Assembly (NCBI GenBank): GCA_001653155.1
Contig: BDEJ01000036.1
Location: forward strand, 1 to 45,793
Direction: 5' to 3'
Length of the DNA stretch: 45,793 bases
Source of the DNA: Porphyromonadaceae bacterium H1
GTDB taxonomy: Bacteria > Bacteroidota > Bacteroidia > Bacteroidales > Paludibacteraceae
A program made the position numbers and the translations under genes. Positions within the stretch are counted from its first letter, which is position 1. The number at the start of each line of letters is the position of its first letter. The notes under the pieces were generated by a model. The model did no database searches, was not told the DNA's origin, and saw only the letters and a list, made by a program, of their open reading frames with translations. Of this stretch, positions 17,777 through 26,847 are shown piece after piece.

Positions 17777-19570
17777 ATGAAAAGAATAATTTTTAATCTT
17801 TGGATACCCTTGATTGCTTTAGGGATGTCGTCTTGTCTTTTTCAGGATGATTTTGATAAGGAACTTTCTATCGGTCAATCTACCGGGGAGACAAAAGTTT
17901 TTTTCGGTAAACCGGATTCCATTGCTTATCGCTATGTGACAACTCAAAATGGCTTGGAGTCGTCTGTAGCCACTCTGAAAGATAAATTGGTTTTGAATCA
18001 ATTGCTTTCTGCCCAGTACGCTTTGCGGGGAGGAAAGAACGGTGATTATCCGGGACCACATGCTTATCAGTTTCAATTCAGTTTGCAGATTGATAATTAT
18101 GCCGGCTATTTTACGGCTCCTCAGAATTTTTCCGGACGTTTACCGGATACCTATTTCGACAGTGAGGACTTTAATGGCGGCGCCATGGGCTCTTTTGCAC
18201 AAGCCAAAAACTTTCTGACACCGGTATTGAATCATCCTCAGATTGACTCCATTCCGGAAATAAAGGCTGTTACTTTGTTGCTGTTTAATTTTGGATCACA
18301 AGAAGTTGCCGATATATATGGCCCCTTCCCCTATGTTGATTACAAGATGAATAAACAGGAGCATCCCTTTGCCTACAACGATCTTGAAACAATCTACGGC
18401 ACGATTGTAAGCAATATAGACAGTATTACGGCTTGCTTCCGTTACTTTGAACTCAAACCGGATTATTACAAGAAAGTTGTTAATGAGCTTCTTGCAGAGT
18501 ACGATAAAATATCGCCCGATCCGAATGCCGGTAATTTTGGCTATTGGCTACGATTTGCCAATTCGCTTAAATTGCGTATGGCGATGAACTTGGTAAAGAA
18601 ACGCCCGGACTTGGCTAAAAAATGGGCGGAAGAAGCTGTTGAAAACGGTGTGATTGAGAGTCCCGAACAGCAATTTATGCTAAAATCAGCTTTAGTAGGA
18701 GAGCATCCTTTGAGGACGATATCCGAACTCTGGAACGATACGCGTTTGAATGCTTCTTTTGAAGCTATTATGAAGGCCTACAAGCATCCTGCACTCGAAT
18801 TTCTTTTTACGAAGAACTCGGAAAATATTTATGCTAAGGAAGGCACTGTATGCAAAAAAGACTCGATGATTGTCGGTATTCGTGCCGGCCTTACCATGAT
18901 GGCGGGACAATCTTACGATGCGAATTTCCGTGTAGCTTACTCCAAACTCTCCGAAGCTATTTCTCAGATGAATAATTTTGTAATGAAGCTCTCCGAAGTA
19001 CACTTTTTGCGTGCTGAAGCTGCCTTGCGCGGTTGGAATATGGGAGGAAGTGCTGCGGATTTCTACAGCAAGGGTATCCGATATGCTTATTCCGGAACAA
19101 ATATATGGAAACCGAATGAAGATTGGTCGGCTGAAATCTTTTTTGACAAGGAGTTTGTCGATAAGTACTTGGACGCCTATATGGCTATTGAAAAAGCAGC
19201 CGATGTAATCTATCAGGATCCTGCTGATCCCGCTAATAATGCGCCTTGCATGCTCAAAGTGGGTGTTAAATGGGATGAAACTGATGATAATGAAACGAAG
19301 CTTGAGAAAATCATCACCCAAAAATGGATTGCAGGTTTTCCGTATTCATTCGGAGCATGGACGGATTTGCGTCGAACCGGATATCCGCGTATCTTCCCCG
19401 TGGCACGTGGAGACGGAAGTATAACGGATGGGCTGATCCGCAGAATACCTTATAACGATAAAGAGGATCTCGATAAAAAGGATATTCAAAGCACTGCTAT
19501 TCCTGCTCTCGGAGGTCCTGATTTGCAGGGGACCCGCTTGTGGTGGGATGTGGAGGCGCCCAACTTTTAA
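17777..19570 (+). CDS. SusD/RagB-family surface glycan-binding lipoprotein
   Basis: This 597-residue lipoprotein has lipobox MSSC (Cys20). It should form the lid over the SusC barrel encoded just upstream and capture the glycan at the cell surface. The fold is recognisable from the SusD-like N-terminal region, the helical segments (for example NFGYWLRFANSLKLRMAMNL around residue 255), and a C-terminal part with QKWIAGFPYSFGAWTDLRRTG. Both SusD length and position next to SusC are standard. The ligand is inferred from the downstream enzymes. The next gene, GH85-1, starts 52 bases later without an intervening terminator, so fecR–susC–susD–GH85-1 probably form one transcript. Confidence 0.93.
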   Translation: MKRIIFNLWIPLIALGMSSCLFQDDFDKELSIGQSTGETKVFFGKPDSIAYRYVTTQNGLESSVATLKDKLVLNQLLSAQYALRGGKNGDYPGPHAYQFQFSLQIDNYAGYFTAPQNFSGRLPDTYFDSEDFNGGAMGSFAQAKNFLTPVLNHPQIDSIPEIKAVTLLLFNFGSQEVADIYGPFPYVDYKMNKQEHPFAYNDLETIYGTIVSNIDSITACFRYFELKPDYYKKVVNELLAEYDKISPDPNAGNFGYWLRFANSLKLRMAMNLVKKRPDLAKKWAEEAVENGVIESPEQQFMLKSALVGEHPLRTISELWNDTRLNASFEAIMKAYKHPALEFLFTKNSENIYAKEGTVCKKDSMIVGIRAGLTMMAGQSYDANFRVAYSKLSEAISQMNNFVMKLSEVHFLRAEAALRGWNMGGSAADFYSKGIRYAYSGTNIWKPNEDWSAEIFFDKEFVDKYLDAYMAIEKAADVIYQDPADPANNAPCMLKVGVKWDETDDNETKLEKIITQKWIAGFPYSFGAWTDLRRTGYPRIFPVARGDGSITDGLIRRIPYNDKEDLDKKDIQSTAIPALGGPDLQGTRLWWDVEAPNF

Positions 19571-19622
19571 GTAATTTCAAAGAGAAAGCATTCAAATATG
19601 ACATCTATTAAAAATTAACAAT

Positions 19623-22600
19623 ATGAAAAACAACATTCTTTTATGGGCTATTTTGGCCGTCATCTTCGGTTTTACAGCCGAAAAAACTGTAGCGCAAACT
19701 TCGCCCACGGCTTCTAAGGTGATCTACAACTGGGATCCTTTCGAGGATAGCAAGATGCTGAAACTCTTTTATAATGCCTTGAAGGCCGGCCGAAACTTCC
19801 CTACGGACGAGGAGTTTAAAGCGGCTTTCGGAGTTGATGTCGAATTTGCCCGTTCTCATGTTCGTCCTGCTACATTGCTGATTGATCAGCAGAAACAATT
19901 GAATCCGACTTTGAATCCTCACCGGAAACTTTGGATGAATCTTCCTTCCGGAGTAGGTAAAATGATTGGAGGATATCCTTCGTCCATGTTTATCAACGAT
20001 GTGTATTCCATGTGGCAATACACGCACTTGTTCGGTTCGTGGAACCACGGACTCTTTCAGGCTCCGGGCGCCTTTGCCGATGCCGCCCACAAACACGGAA
20101 CCGGCATATTCAGCGGAATTAAATTTTTTGAAAGTTGGACGCCCGGAAGTGGCGATGGAGCTTATACCAAATTGATAACGGAAAAGGAAGGAGGTAAATT
20201 CAAATATGCTGAAGCCTTAGTGAACTGTCTGATGTATCTGGGATTGGACGGTATCAACTACAACTGGGAAGATGGAAGCTATAGCAATCCGGAGGTAATT
20301 GCCTTTCATAAGGAATGTTTCCGCCTGGCCAAAGAGAAAGGCTTCGATAGCTTCCGTATCGGGCTTTATACTCAAAGCAGTCAATTGAGCTCATACAATG
20401 CTTCAGCCTTGTATTACGGGAGCGATCCGCAGGAAAAAACCATTGATCTGATGCTCAACTATTCCGGGGGCGATTTTTCCAGCGCTTTTGCAAACTCTAT
20501 TGCTACGGCAAAATCTGTGGCAGGCCATACCAATAACCTGTATTCCGGGGTGTGGATTGTGACTATGGATCGTAAGTGGAGGATGATGAACTCTGCGGGA
20601 GCCCGTGAGATGAATCTCTGCCTTTGGGGGGAGCACGGCCAAAGCCGCTTCATGAGCTACAACGCGGGGAAAGACGGCTACGACATTCAGGAAAATTACC
20701 AAAAACTGCTCGAACGAACTTTCTCCGGCGGGAAGCGCAATCCGGCCGACCTTCCTGCTTTGAGCGATAGCGGAAACAACTGGGAACAGGACGGAGATAA
20801 AGAGCCGCTCTCTACTTTCGGCGGTTTGGCGACGATGATTCCCGAACGCACGACTTTGCAAGGCAAGCTGCCTTTCATCACCAACTTTCAGTTAGGTAAC
20901 GGCGATCGTTACAACTACAAAGGTAAAAAGACCTTCGGTGCCTGGTACAACATGGGAGCGCAGGACTATCAACCCACTTATCGCTGGCTGGTATATCAGG
21001 CCGGAAGCAAAACCGTTTCCAATAACATACAACCCTCTTATACCCATCGCGATGCCTATAATGGAGGTTCTACCCTGCAATTGAAAGGTCGGGCTACAAC
21101 TGTGGGAACGGATATCGTACTCTTCCGGGGCGACTTGGAGATAAGCGCAGCCAATCCGAAGCTGCATGTAGCTGTTAAAACCTATAAAGAAGGTACGACG
21201 CCTACCAACCTCTATGTAATTCTGAAAAAGAAAGACAACGACACTTGGTTCGAATTCCCCGTAGGAAATACTTCCGGCAAGCTTTGGGAAGAAAAAACTT
21301 TGAATATGGAAGGCTTTGCGCTGAACGAACACATCGAATACATCGGTCTGCGTGTGAAGGCGCTTGCCGACAACCCCAACTATCACATCTATGTGGGTAA
21401 ACTCGGTCTGACTGACGACCGCATCGTGAATCCGGCTGAAGTCGAAAATCTGGAGGTGGAAGTGAAGGAAGAAACCCAAAAATCCATGTCTCTCAAACTG
21501 AACTGGAAAGTAAAGCCCTTCATCCTTTCGGAGCGTGCCAAGAACTTTGGTTTGGTGTATAACGACGAAGCCAACGTGGATCACTTCGAGATTGTGTATA
21601 AGAACGGAGAAAAAGGCCGTATCAGAGCTATTGCCCGCACTTCGGCCTGGTCGAACTTTGTCGGCGATATTTTCTTCGAAGACAAAGCCGGCGCTAAGGA
21701 CGAACCCTATATAGGTGTACGCGCCGCTTCGGTGGATGGGAAGAGCTATTCGAAGGTAAATTGGGTGAAAGTAGCCCGTGCGGAAGAAGGACAATTGCCT
21801 GAAGCAGGCGACAGCCGCTACTGCAAGTCGGAACTCTATGCAGAGTCCGAAGGGGCCGATATTGCCCGGGTGCAACGCTACCTGACCGTAGTAAAAACCA
21901 CCGGCCTGACCGACAATCTGAACTACACGGCTAATGCTCCCGTAGCCGACGGAACGAATTACGTCGATGCCACAAATCATTCCTTTGCCGCAGCACAGGG
22001 CCAGACATTTGATTTTTTCTTCAAAGCCTTTGACTCTACGAATTCCAAGTGGCCTAATAAGAATGGAATTCTTGAACCCAAAATAGATGGATTGAGGTGG
22101 TGTTTTGCGAAAGCTTATATCGACTGGGACAACAACGGCGACTTCGATACGGCTACCGAAACCGTGTTCGGCCTTGGGACGATACGCAAAGGTACGCCTG
22201 AGTTCGAAACTACCGGAATCACTCAATCTTTCACGGTGCCTGAAAAGGCCAATCCGGGCAAAACCCGCATGCGCATCGTATTTTCCGATGCATGGTTTAC
22301 ACACCCCGGTCCTTGCGGTGTTACACAAAAGGGCTTCAGCATCGACTTCTCGGTGAATATTACCGGAACGAATGAACCTTTGATAGCTGAGGATAAGCAC
22401 GACCAGGGTATAGCCGACGAGCCCGATGCCATACACGAGGATCCTACCGGATTGGGAGAAACGGAAGCAAGTCAGGGAGCTTATTCCTTCTTCTATCCCA
22501 ATCCTTCGAAGGATATTATCTTCTTCGAAAATGTACAGCAAGTATGGATTTATGCCTTGGACGGCCGTCTGGTATATTCCGACAAGGGCAAGAGCTTGAG

Positions 22601-22694
22601 CCAAGCTGATGTAAGCGCTCTAAGTCCGGGTCTCTACACCGTGCGTATGTTGTACAACAATGTGATCAGAAGCCGCAAGCTGCTGAAAGAATAA
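19623..22694 (+). CDS. GH85 endo-beta-N-acetylglucosaminidase 1 with GEVED-like domain and T9SS sorting domain
   Basis: This 1023-residue enzyme is predicted to cut the chitobiose core of N-glycans between the two GlcNAc residues. A signal peptide (1-25) precedes the GH85 region (about 30-470). That region contains the substrate-assisted catalytic pair Asn-x-Glu in LDGINYNWEDG (Asn214, Glu216) and FSGGKRNPADLPAL. After beta-sandwich domains comes a GEVED-type domain at about 730-912 (AYIDWDNNGDF; degenerate KGFSIDF). Residues 951-1023 are a T9SS type A sorting domain (FFYPNPSKD, LSPGLYTVRM, ending RKLLKE), so it should be exported by T9SS and attached to the surface. It is the most divergent of the three GH85 paralogues and the only one without LamG and PKD modules. 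A strong terminator follows. Confidence 0.9.
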   Translation: MKNNILLWAILAVIFGFTAEKTVAQTSPTASKVIYNWDPFEDSKMLKLFYNALKAGRNFPTDEEFKAAFGVDVEFARSHVRPATLLIDQQKQLNPTLNPHRKLWMNLPSGVGKMIGGYPSSMFINDVYSMWQYTHLFGSWNHGLFQAPGAFADAAHKHGTGIFSGIKFFESWTPGSGDGAYTKLITEKEGGKFKYAEALVNCLMYLGLDGINYNWEDGSYSNPEVIAFHKECFRLAKEKGFDSFRIGLYTQSSQLSSYNASALYYGSDPQEKTIDLMLNYSGGDFSSAFANSIATAKSVAGHTNNLYSGVWIVTMDRKWRMMNSAGAREMNLCLWGEHGQSRFMSYNAGKDGYDIQENYQKLLERTFSGGKRNPADLPALSDSGNNWEQDGDKEPLSTFGGLATMIPERTTLQGKLPFITNFQLGNGDRYNYKGKKTFGAWYNMGAQDYQPTYRWLVYQAGSKTVSNNIQPSYTHRDAYNGGSTLQLKGRATTVGTDIVLFRGDLEISAANPKLHVAVKTYKEGTTPTNLYVILKKKDNDTWFEFPVGNTSGKLWEEKTLNMEGFALNEHIEYIGLRVKALADNPNYHIYVGKLGLTDDRIVNPAEVENLEVEVKEETQKSMSLKLNWKVKPFILSERAKNFGLVYNDEANVDHFEIVYKNGEKGRIRAIARTSAWSNFVGDIFFEDKAGAKDEPYIGVRAASVDGKSYSKVNWVKVARAEEGQLPEAGDSRYCKSELYAESEGADIARVQRYLTVVKTTGLTDNLNYTANAPVADGTNYVDATNHSFAAAQGQTFDFFFKAFDSTNSKWPNKNGILEPKIDGLRWCFAKAYIDWDNNGDFDTATETVFGLGTIRKGTPEFETTGITQSFTVPEKANPGKTRMRIVFSDAWFTHPGPCGVTQKGFSIDFSVNITGTNEPLIAEDKHDQGIADEPDAIHEDPTGLGETEASQGAYSFFYPNPSKDIIFFENVQQVWIYALDGRLVYSDKGKSLSQADVSALSPGLYTVRMLYNNVIRSRKLLKE

Positions 22695-22707
22695 ACCTGA
22701 ACTCCGG

Positions 22708-22760
22708 AACCGGAGACTCCCTCTGTGCAGCATTTTCAGCCTGTGGGGACTCCGGTTTTT
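22708..22760 (+). terminator. Terminator after GH85-1
   Basis: AACCGGAG pairs with CTCCGGTT, the stem is extended past a small bulge by further pairs, and five T follow. A second, weaker hairpin (ACTCC / GGAGT, 22799-22815) with a T-run lies farther on, in the leader of the next gene. Confidence 0.75.
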
Positions 22761-22866
22761 CCTGCTTTAATTTCAAAAAGAGAGGGGACAACTGATAAAC
22801 TCCTGCATCGGGAGTACTTTTTGATCCGGTGCTTTATCAATAATAATTATTAAAAACACATGAATC

Positions 22867-25800
22867 ATGAAACACAGATTTTTATGCGCAATGGCATTTA
22901 TATGCCTTACATGGGGACTTTCTGTTTCCCAGCAGCTCCCCGAAAAAGGCTACATCGATTGGGGCTACAAGAAACCGGGTGCTGGTTTTGCTTCTGACTT
23001 TATCAATGCTTATAACGCTTGGGAAAAGGGCAAGGCTCTCTACGATTCCGAGGACGATCACTTCTTTATTTCGCGGGTGAAGCCCAAGTTGCGTTTCCGT
23101 TTTGCCGGCAGTCAGGTACAAACCAATCTGACGGAAGAAAACGACAAGCGGATCATGTTTTGGGTACCCATAAACACACCGCAGAACAACGCCTTACCCG
23201 ATGGCGTGTTCGACAGCGAGGTCTTCTCCATGTGGCCCTACATACACCACTACGGTAACTGGACGGCGCCTTTCATCCGCATGCCGGGTAATTTTGCCGA
23301 TGTGGCTCACAAAAACGGAGTAGGAACCTCCGTATTGGCCGGCATCCCCTACGGACAGATTACCCAAGGATGGCTGAATATCCTTAATAAAATTACCGAG
23401 CCGGGAAGCGAACAAAAAATGGCTGACTTGCTGACCTACTACGGTATCGACGGATTGGGTTACAATTCCGAATTTTCGTATGGCGCCGGAGGAGGAGCTT
23501 TCATGAATAAGATTATCGATTTCCACAAGAAGCTCTACAAACTGACCCGGGGCAACGGCAAGATGCCGCTCTACGAGCTGGTGTGGTACGACTTAACGAA
23601 CGATAATGCCGGCATCTCTTTCGATCAGGGATTGGATACGCACAACGACGGCATCTTCGGAACGGGGGCCGATCCGGTTACCACAGCCATGTTTTTCAAC
23701 TACAACTGGAACCGCCCGCTTTTTATTAATAAAACGAAGCAGAATGTCGCTAAATTGAACCGCAACCTGCTGGACATTTATGCCGGTATCAATATGCAAG
23801 GTGGGGAACCCGGCGGTACTGTCTGGCCTTTATTGAAACAGCACAACTATTCCATCGGGCTTTGGGGGGCACATGCCATGAACATGTTCTTCGAAACCCG
23901 CGGCGAACAGGGTGCACACCCCGATACGAAGCAACGTATCTATCAGATGCGTTTGGAGCGTTGGTTCAACGGCGGTAACCGCAACCCGGCCAAGCGTCCG
24001 GCGATAAGCAGCCTGCTAAGCTACAACGCTTATAACTATAAATTTATGGGGATGGCCGAATTTGTTACGGCTAAGTCTTCCCTCAGTTGGGATTTGTCAC
24101 AAGAGCCCTTCATTACTTATTTCAATCTCGGTAATGGTAAGTTCTTCAACCTTGAAGGGAAACAGAGTGTTGCGCGGGAGTGGTACAACATCGGGATGCA
24201 GGATTACCTGCCCACTTGGCGCTGGTGGTTTGCCGATAAGTTCCTCGGACGCCAGGCTGCGGACGTTCCGGAAAACGGACTGGATGCCGAATTCGTTTGG
24301 GATGATGCCTGGTTCGGAGGCTCTTTGATGCGCGTTTGGGGAAGTCACAGCGACGAATACCTCCACCTCTTCAAAACCCGTTTTGCATTGGCAGCCGGCG
24401 ATAAAATTACCTTGCGTTACAAAGTGAAGGGTGGAAAGGCCGACATTGATCTGGCTTTTTCTTCGGAAGATGCCGTGGGGACGCCACAGGAAGTTTCCGT
24501 AGCTCAGAAAACAGCTCTGCGTAAGGGTGAATGGATTGAGAAAAGCTTCACCGTCGGAGAAAACCTGTCTGCCTTGTCTGGAAAGAATCTGGCTGTAGTG
24601 GCCCTGCGCTTCCGCAATGCCGAGAACCTCAACCTCTATTTGGGCGAATTCTCAATTGTCCGTGGCACTTTCGAGACGCCGGCCGCTCCGATAAATATAC
24701 GCAGTAAGGTATTCAACTCGAACCGCCTCGGTGTGGACGGAAAGATTATTTTCGATATGCCCAATAACAAACCCGCCGGTGAGGTTTGCTACAACCTTGA
24801 TGTGAAAACGGCTTTCTTTAAGTTGTATGCACAACAAAAAAATGCCGACCCGATATGTATGGGAGCCACTACCTCTTGGGCGGGTATGTTCTACGCCGTC
24901 CCCTTCAACTTCGATGGAGAAGCTGAAATCCGTTTCGGTGTTTCGGCCGTAGGCCTCGATATGAAGAGCGAATCGGCAATAACCTGGGGCGACTGGCACA
25001 GTACTGCCGGCAAATATCAGATAAATGACGATATTATCCTGGATAAAAGCACCATCAAGCCCAAGGAAGCCTTTAGATTGAGTTTTGTAGATCCGAAGCA
25101 CGAACCTGCGAAATTCGAACTGATCGATGCTGCAACCGGAACAGTTGTGAAAACGGCGGATAACGTTCTGGAACTCGCTCTGCCCGGAGGGTTGGATAAA
25201 CTAGGGGTGTACGACCTCCGTGTTACCGGAAACGTGCAGCAGAATGACGGAAGCCGTCCCGTGCAAGTACGCACCTTCGGTGCTTATGTGCAGATTACTC
25301 CGGTAGGTGTGGGTGCGTTGCCCCAAATAGAAAGCCTGACGGCCAACGATAAAACCTCGGATGTGGAAGTGAAAGTGGGAGAAGCCGTTTTGATGAAATA
25401 TACCGGCCGTGACGCCGATGGAGCTTCGTCCCGCGGAGTCGACCTGAAAGAGCAGGGCTTCGGTTTCAAAGCATCGGAAGTAGGCCTGAACAGCAACAAA
25501 TCTTTTTCGCTGGCTTTTTGGCTGAAGGTGAACCAGTTCAACGGGGCTACCAACCTACTGAACATACGCGACAAACAGGAAGGTTGGCCCAAAACCGACT
25601 GGGGTTGGATTTGGAACTTCCTCGATAAAGATGGTAACTTCGAATCCATTACCTTCCGGGGTACTGATGCAAGCTCTAACCTCGAGTTCCAGATCGATTT
25701 CAGCAACGTGCGCCTGCAAGCCGGCCCCTGGACCCACTTGGCTTATGTCTTCGAGTTCGACGATCAGGGTAAGGGCCGTGTACATCTTTATCTGAACGGT

Positions 25801-26688
25801 GTTAAACAAATGCCCAAGCGCTGGAGACGTGCTTCGGAAGGAAATGGTATGTGGACTAATGGTGAGCCTCCCTTACAAGACCGCCTCTATAATATGCGTC
25901 CGCAGAACGTGGTAGCCATCGGTGGCTCGCACTTCAGCTCCGGCGGAGTGGACGGAAGCATCGACAACTTCCAGTACTGGGACAAAGCCCTAAGCGAAGA
26001 GGAAGTGAAAGCTTCCATGGCTGATTTATCCGCTCCTTATCCGGCTAACCTCAAAGCCTTCTGGAGTATTGAAGATAACCCGGGAGACGATCACCTCTTC
26101 GTCAGCAGCGTAGGAAGAGCCCAAGCCGGTGTACACAACTATCAGAAAACCGGAGGTGAAGGGCAGGGCAAGTTGCAATGGATTGCCCCCCAATATAAAC
26201 CGGGTTGTCCTTTTATAAGCGGTACGGCTTATCCGGTTAAGACTCTTGCCCGCTGGGATACCGAACGAGGTGAATTCAGTGATATCCTCGGAAATGCTGT
26301 TGCCGGAGAGGCAAGTGTGACCTTCGAAAGCGAAGGCCGGCATCAGGTAACCCTTATCCTCGAAAACGGTTGGGGACGCGATACGAAAACCTTCGACTAC
26401 ATTACCGTGAAGGGCTTTAAGAATGCCCTACCCGAAAATCAACTCGAAGCCGCTATCAGCAGTTTCCCAAATCCCTTTGTGGACGAGTTGAACATCCGTT
26501 TTGCCGATGCAGGCGCCTACAGTCTCGAAGTAAGCGATCTCAACGGACGGGTGGTGTACCGCAACGAAGTGCGTGTTGGGTCCGGTGATTTTGCCTCCTT
26601 ACGACTCAATACCCCTCAAGGACTTTATATCCTACATATCAAGCAGGAGGGGAAACTGCTGCAAACGCTTAAATTGATTAAGCAATAA
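22867..26688 (+). CDS. GH85 endo-beta-N-acetylglucosaminidase 2 with LamG, PKD-like and T9SS sorting domains
   Basis: This 1273-residue predicted surface enzyme acts on N-glycans. After a signal peptide (1-22), the GH85 region (about 25-480) has the catalytic Asn-x-Glu in IDGLGYNSEF (Asn200, Glu202). It also has the family stretches NGGNRNPAKRPAIS and YNIGMQDYLPTWRWW, which are shared with paralogues 1 and 3. Beta-sandwich modules follow. Then come a LamG/concanavalin-like domain (about 845-1052; SFSLAFWLKVN, WTHLAYVFEF, GSIDNFQYWDKALSEEEV), a PKD-like domain (about 1120-1185), and a T9SS type A domain (about 1197-1273; FPNPFVDEL, PQGLYILHI). It is separated from GH85-1 by a terminator, so it may have its own promoter; none is obvious. 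The closest relative in the window is GH85-3. Confidence 0.91.
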   Translation: MKHRFLCAMAFICLTWGLSVSQQLPEKGYIDWGYKKPGAGFASDFINAYNAWEKGKALYDSEDDHFFISRVKPKLRFRFAGSQVQTNLTEENDKRIMFWVPINTPQNNALPDGVFDSEVFSMWPYIHHYGNWTAPFIRMPGNFADVAHKNGVGTSVLAGIPYGQITQGWLNILNKITEPGSEQKMADLLTYYGIDGLGYNSEFSYGAGGGAFMNKIIDFHKKLYKLTRGNGKMPLYELVWYDLTNDNAGISFDQGLDTHNDGIFGTGADPVTTAMFFNYNWNRPLFINKTKQNVAKLNRNLLDIYAGINMQGGEPGGTVWPLLKQHNYSIGLWGAHAMNMFFETRGEQGAHPDTKQRIYQMRLERWFNGGNRNPAKRPAISSLLSYNAYNYKFMGMAEFVTAKSSLSWDLSQEPFITYFNLGNGKFFNLEGKQSVAREWYNIGMQDYLPTWRWWFADKFLGRQAADVPENGLDAEFVWDDAWFGGSLMRVWGSHSDEYLHLFKTRFALAAGDKITLRYKVKGGKADIDLAFSSEDAVGTPQEVSVAQKTALRKGEWIEKSFTVGENLSALSGKNLAVVALRFRNAENLNLYLGEFSIVRGTFETPAAPINIRSKVFNSNRLGVDGKIIFDMPNNKPAGEVCYNLDVKTAFFKLYAQQKNADPICMGATTSWAGMFYAVPFNFDGEAEIRFGVSAVGLDMKSESAITWGDWHSTAGKYQINDDIILDKSTIKPKEAFRLSFVDPKHEPAKFELIDAATGTVVKTADNVLELALPGGLDKLGVYDLRVTGNVQQNDGSRPVQVRTFGAYVQITPVGVGALPQIESLTANDKTSDVEVKVGEAVLMKYTGRDADGASSRGVDLKEQGFGFKASEVGLNSNKSFSLAFWLKVNQFNGATNLLNIRDKQEGWPKTDWGWIWNFLDKDGNFESITFRGTDASSNLEFQIDFSNVRLQAGPWTHLAYVFEFDDQGKGRVHLYLNGVKQMPKRWRRASEGNGMWTNGEPPLQDRLYNMRPQNVVAIGGSHFSSGGVDGSIDNFQYWDKALSEEEVKASMADLSAPYPANLKAFWSIEDNPGDDHLFVSSVGRAQAGVHNYQKTGGEGQGKLQWIAPQYKPGCPFISGTAYPVKTLARWDTERGEFSDILGNAVAGEASVTFESEGRHQVTLILENGWGRDTKTFDYITVKGFKNALPENQLEAAISSFPNPFVDELNIRFADAGAYSLEVSDLNGRVVYRNEVRVGSGDFASLRLNTPQGLYILHIKQEGKLLQTLKLIKQ

Positions 26689-26713
26689 AAAAAGCAACTG
26701 ACCTCTGAATAGG

Positions 26714-26819
26714 GGATGCTAACCCCCACCGGTAGGAGGAGCGCAGCAAGGGCTGTCCGGACACAGCAGCGACAGCCCGCTTCGCTTCCTGAGAAGCCAC
26801 TTGCCGGTGGGAAGCATCC
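26714..26819 (+). other. Large nested hairpin between GH85-2 and the sialidase gene
   Basis: Three nested stems are visible. The outer stem is GGATGCT (26714-26720) with AGCATCC (26813-26819). The next is CCCACCGG (26725-26732) with CCGGTGGG (26804-26811). The inner stem is GGGCTGTC (26750-26757) with GACAGCCC (26771-26778). A further bulged pairing, AGGAGCG with CGCTTCCT, lies between the last two. Only four T follow, so it is not a classical terminator. It could be an mRNA-processing or stability element, a weak terminator, or a small repeat element. It fills most of the 159-base gap. Confidence 0.7.
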
Positions 26820-26847
26820 TTTTATCTCCCCGGTGGAATAAACTAAT

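Noticed and set aside
20892-22604. 570-codon open frame antisense to GH85-1
   Set aside because: Same reason: it shadows a well-supported gene with no recognisable motifs.
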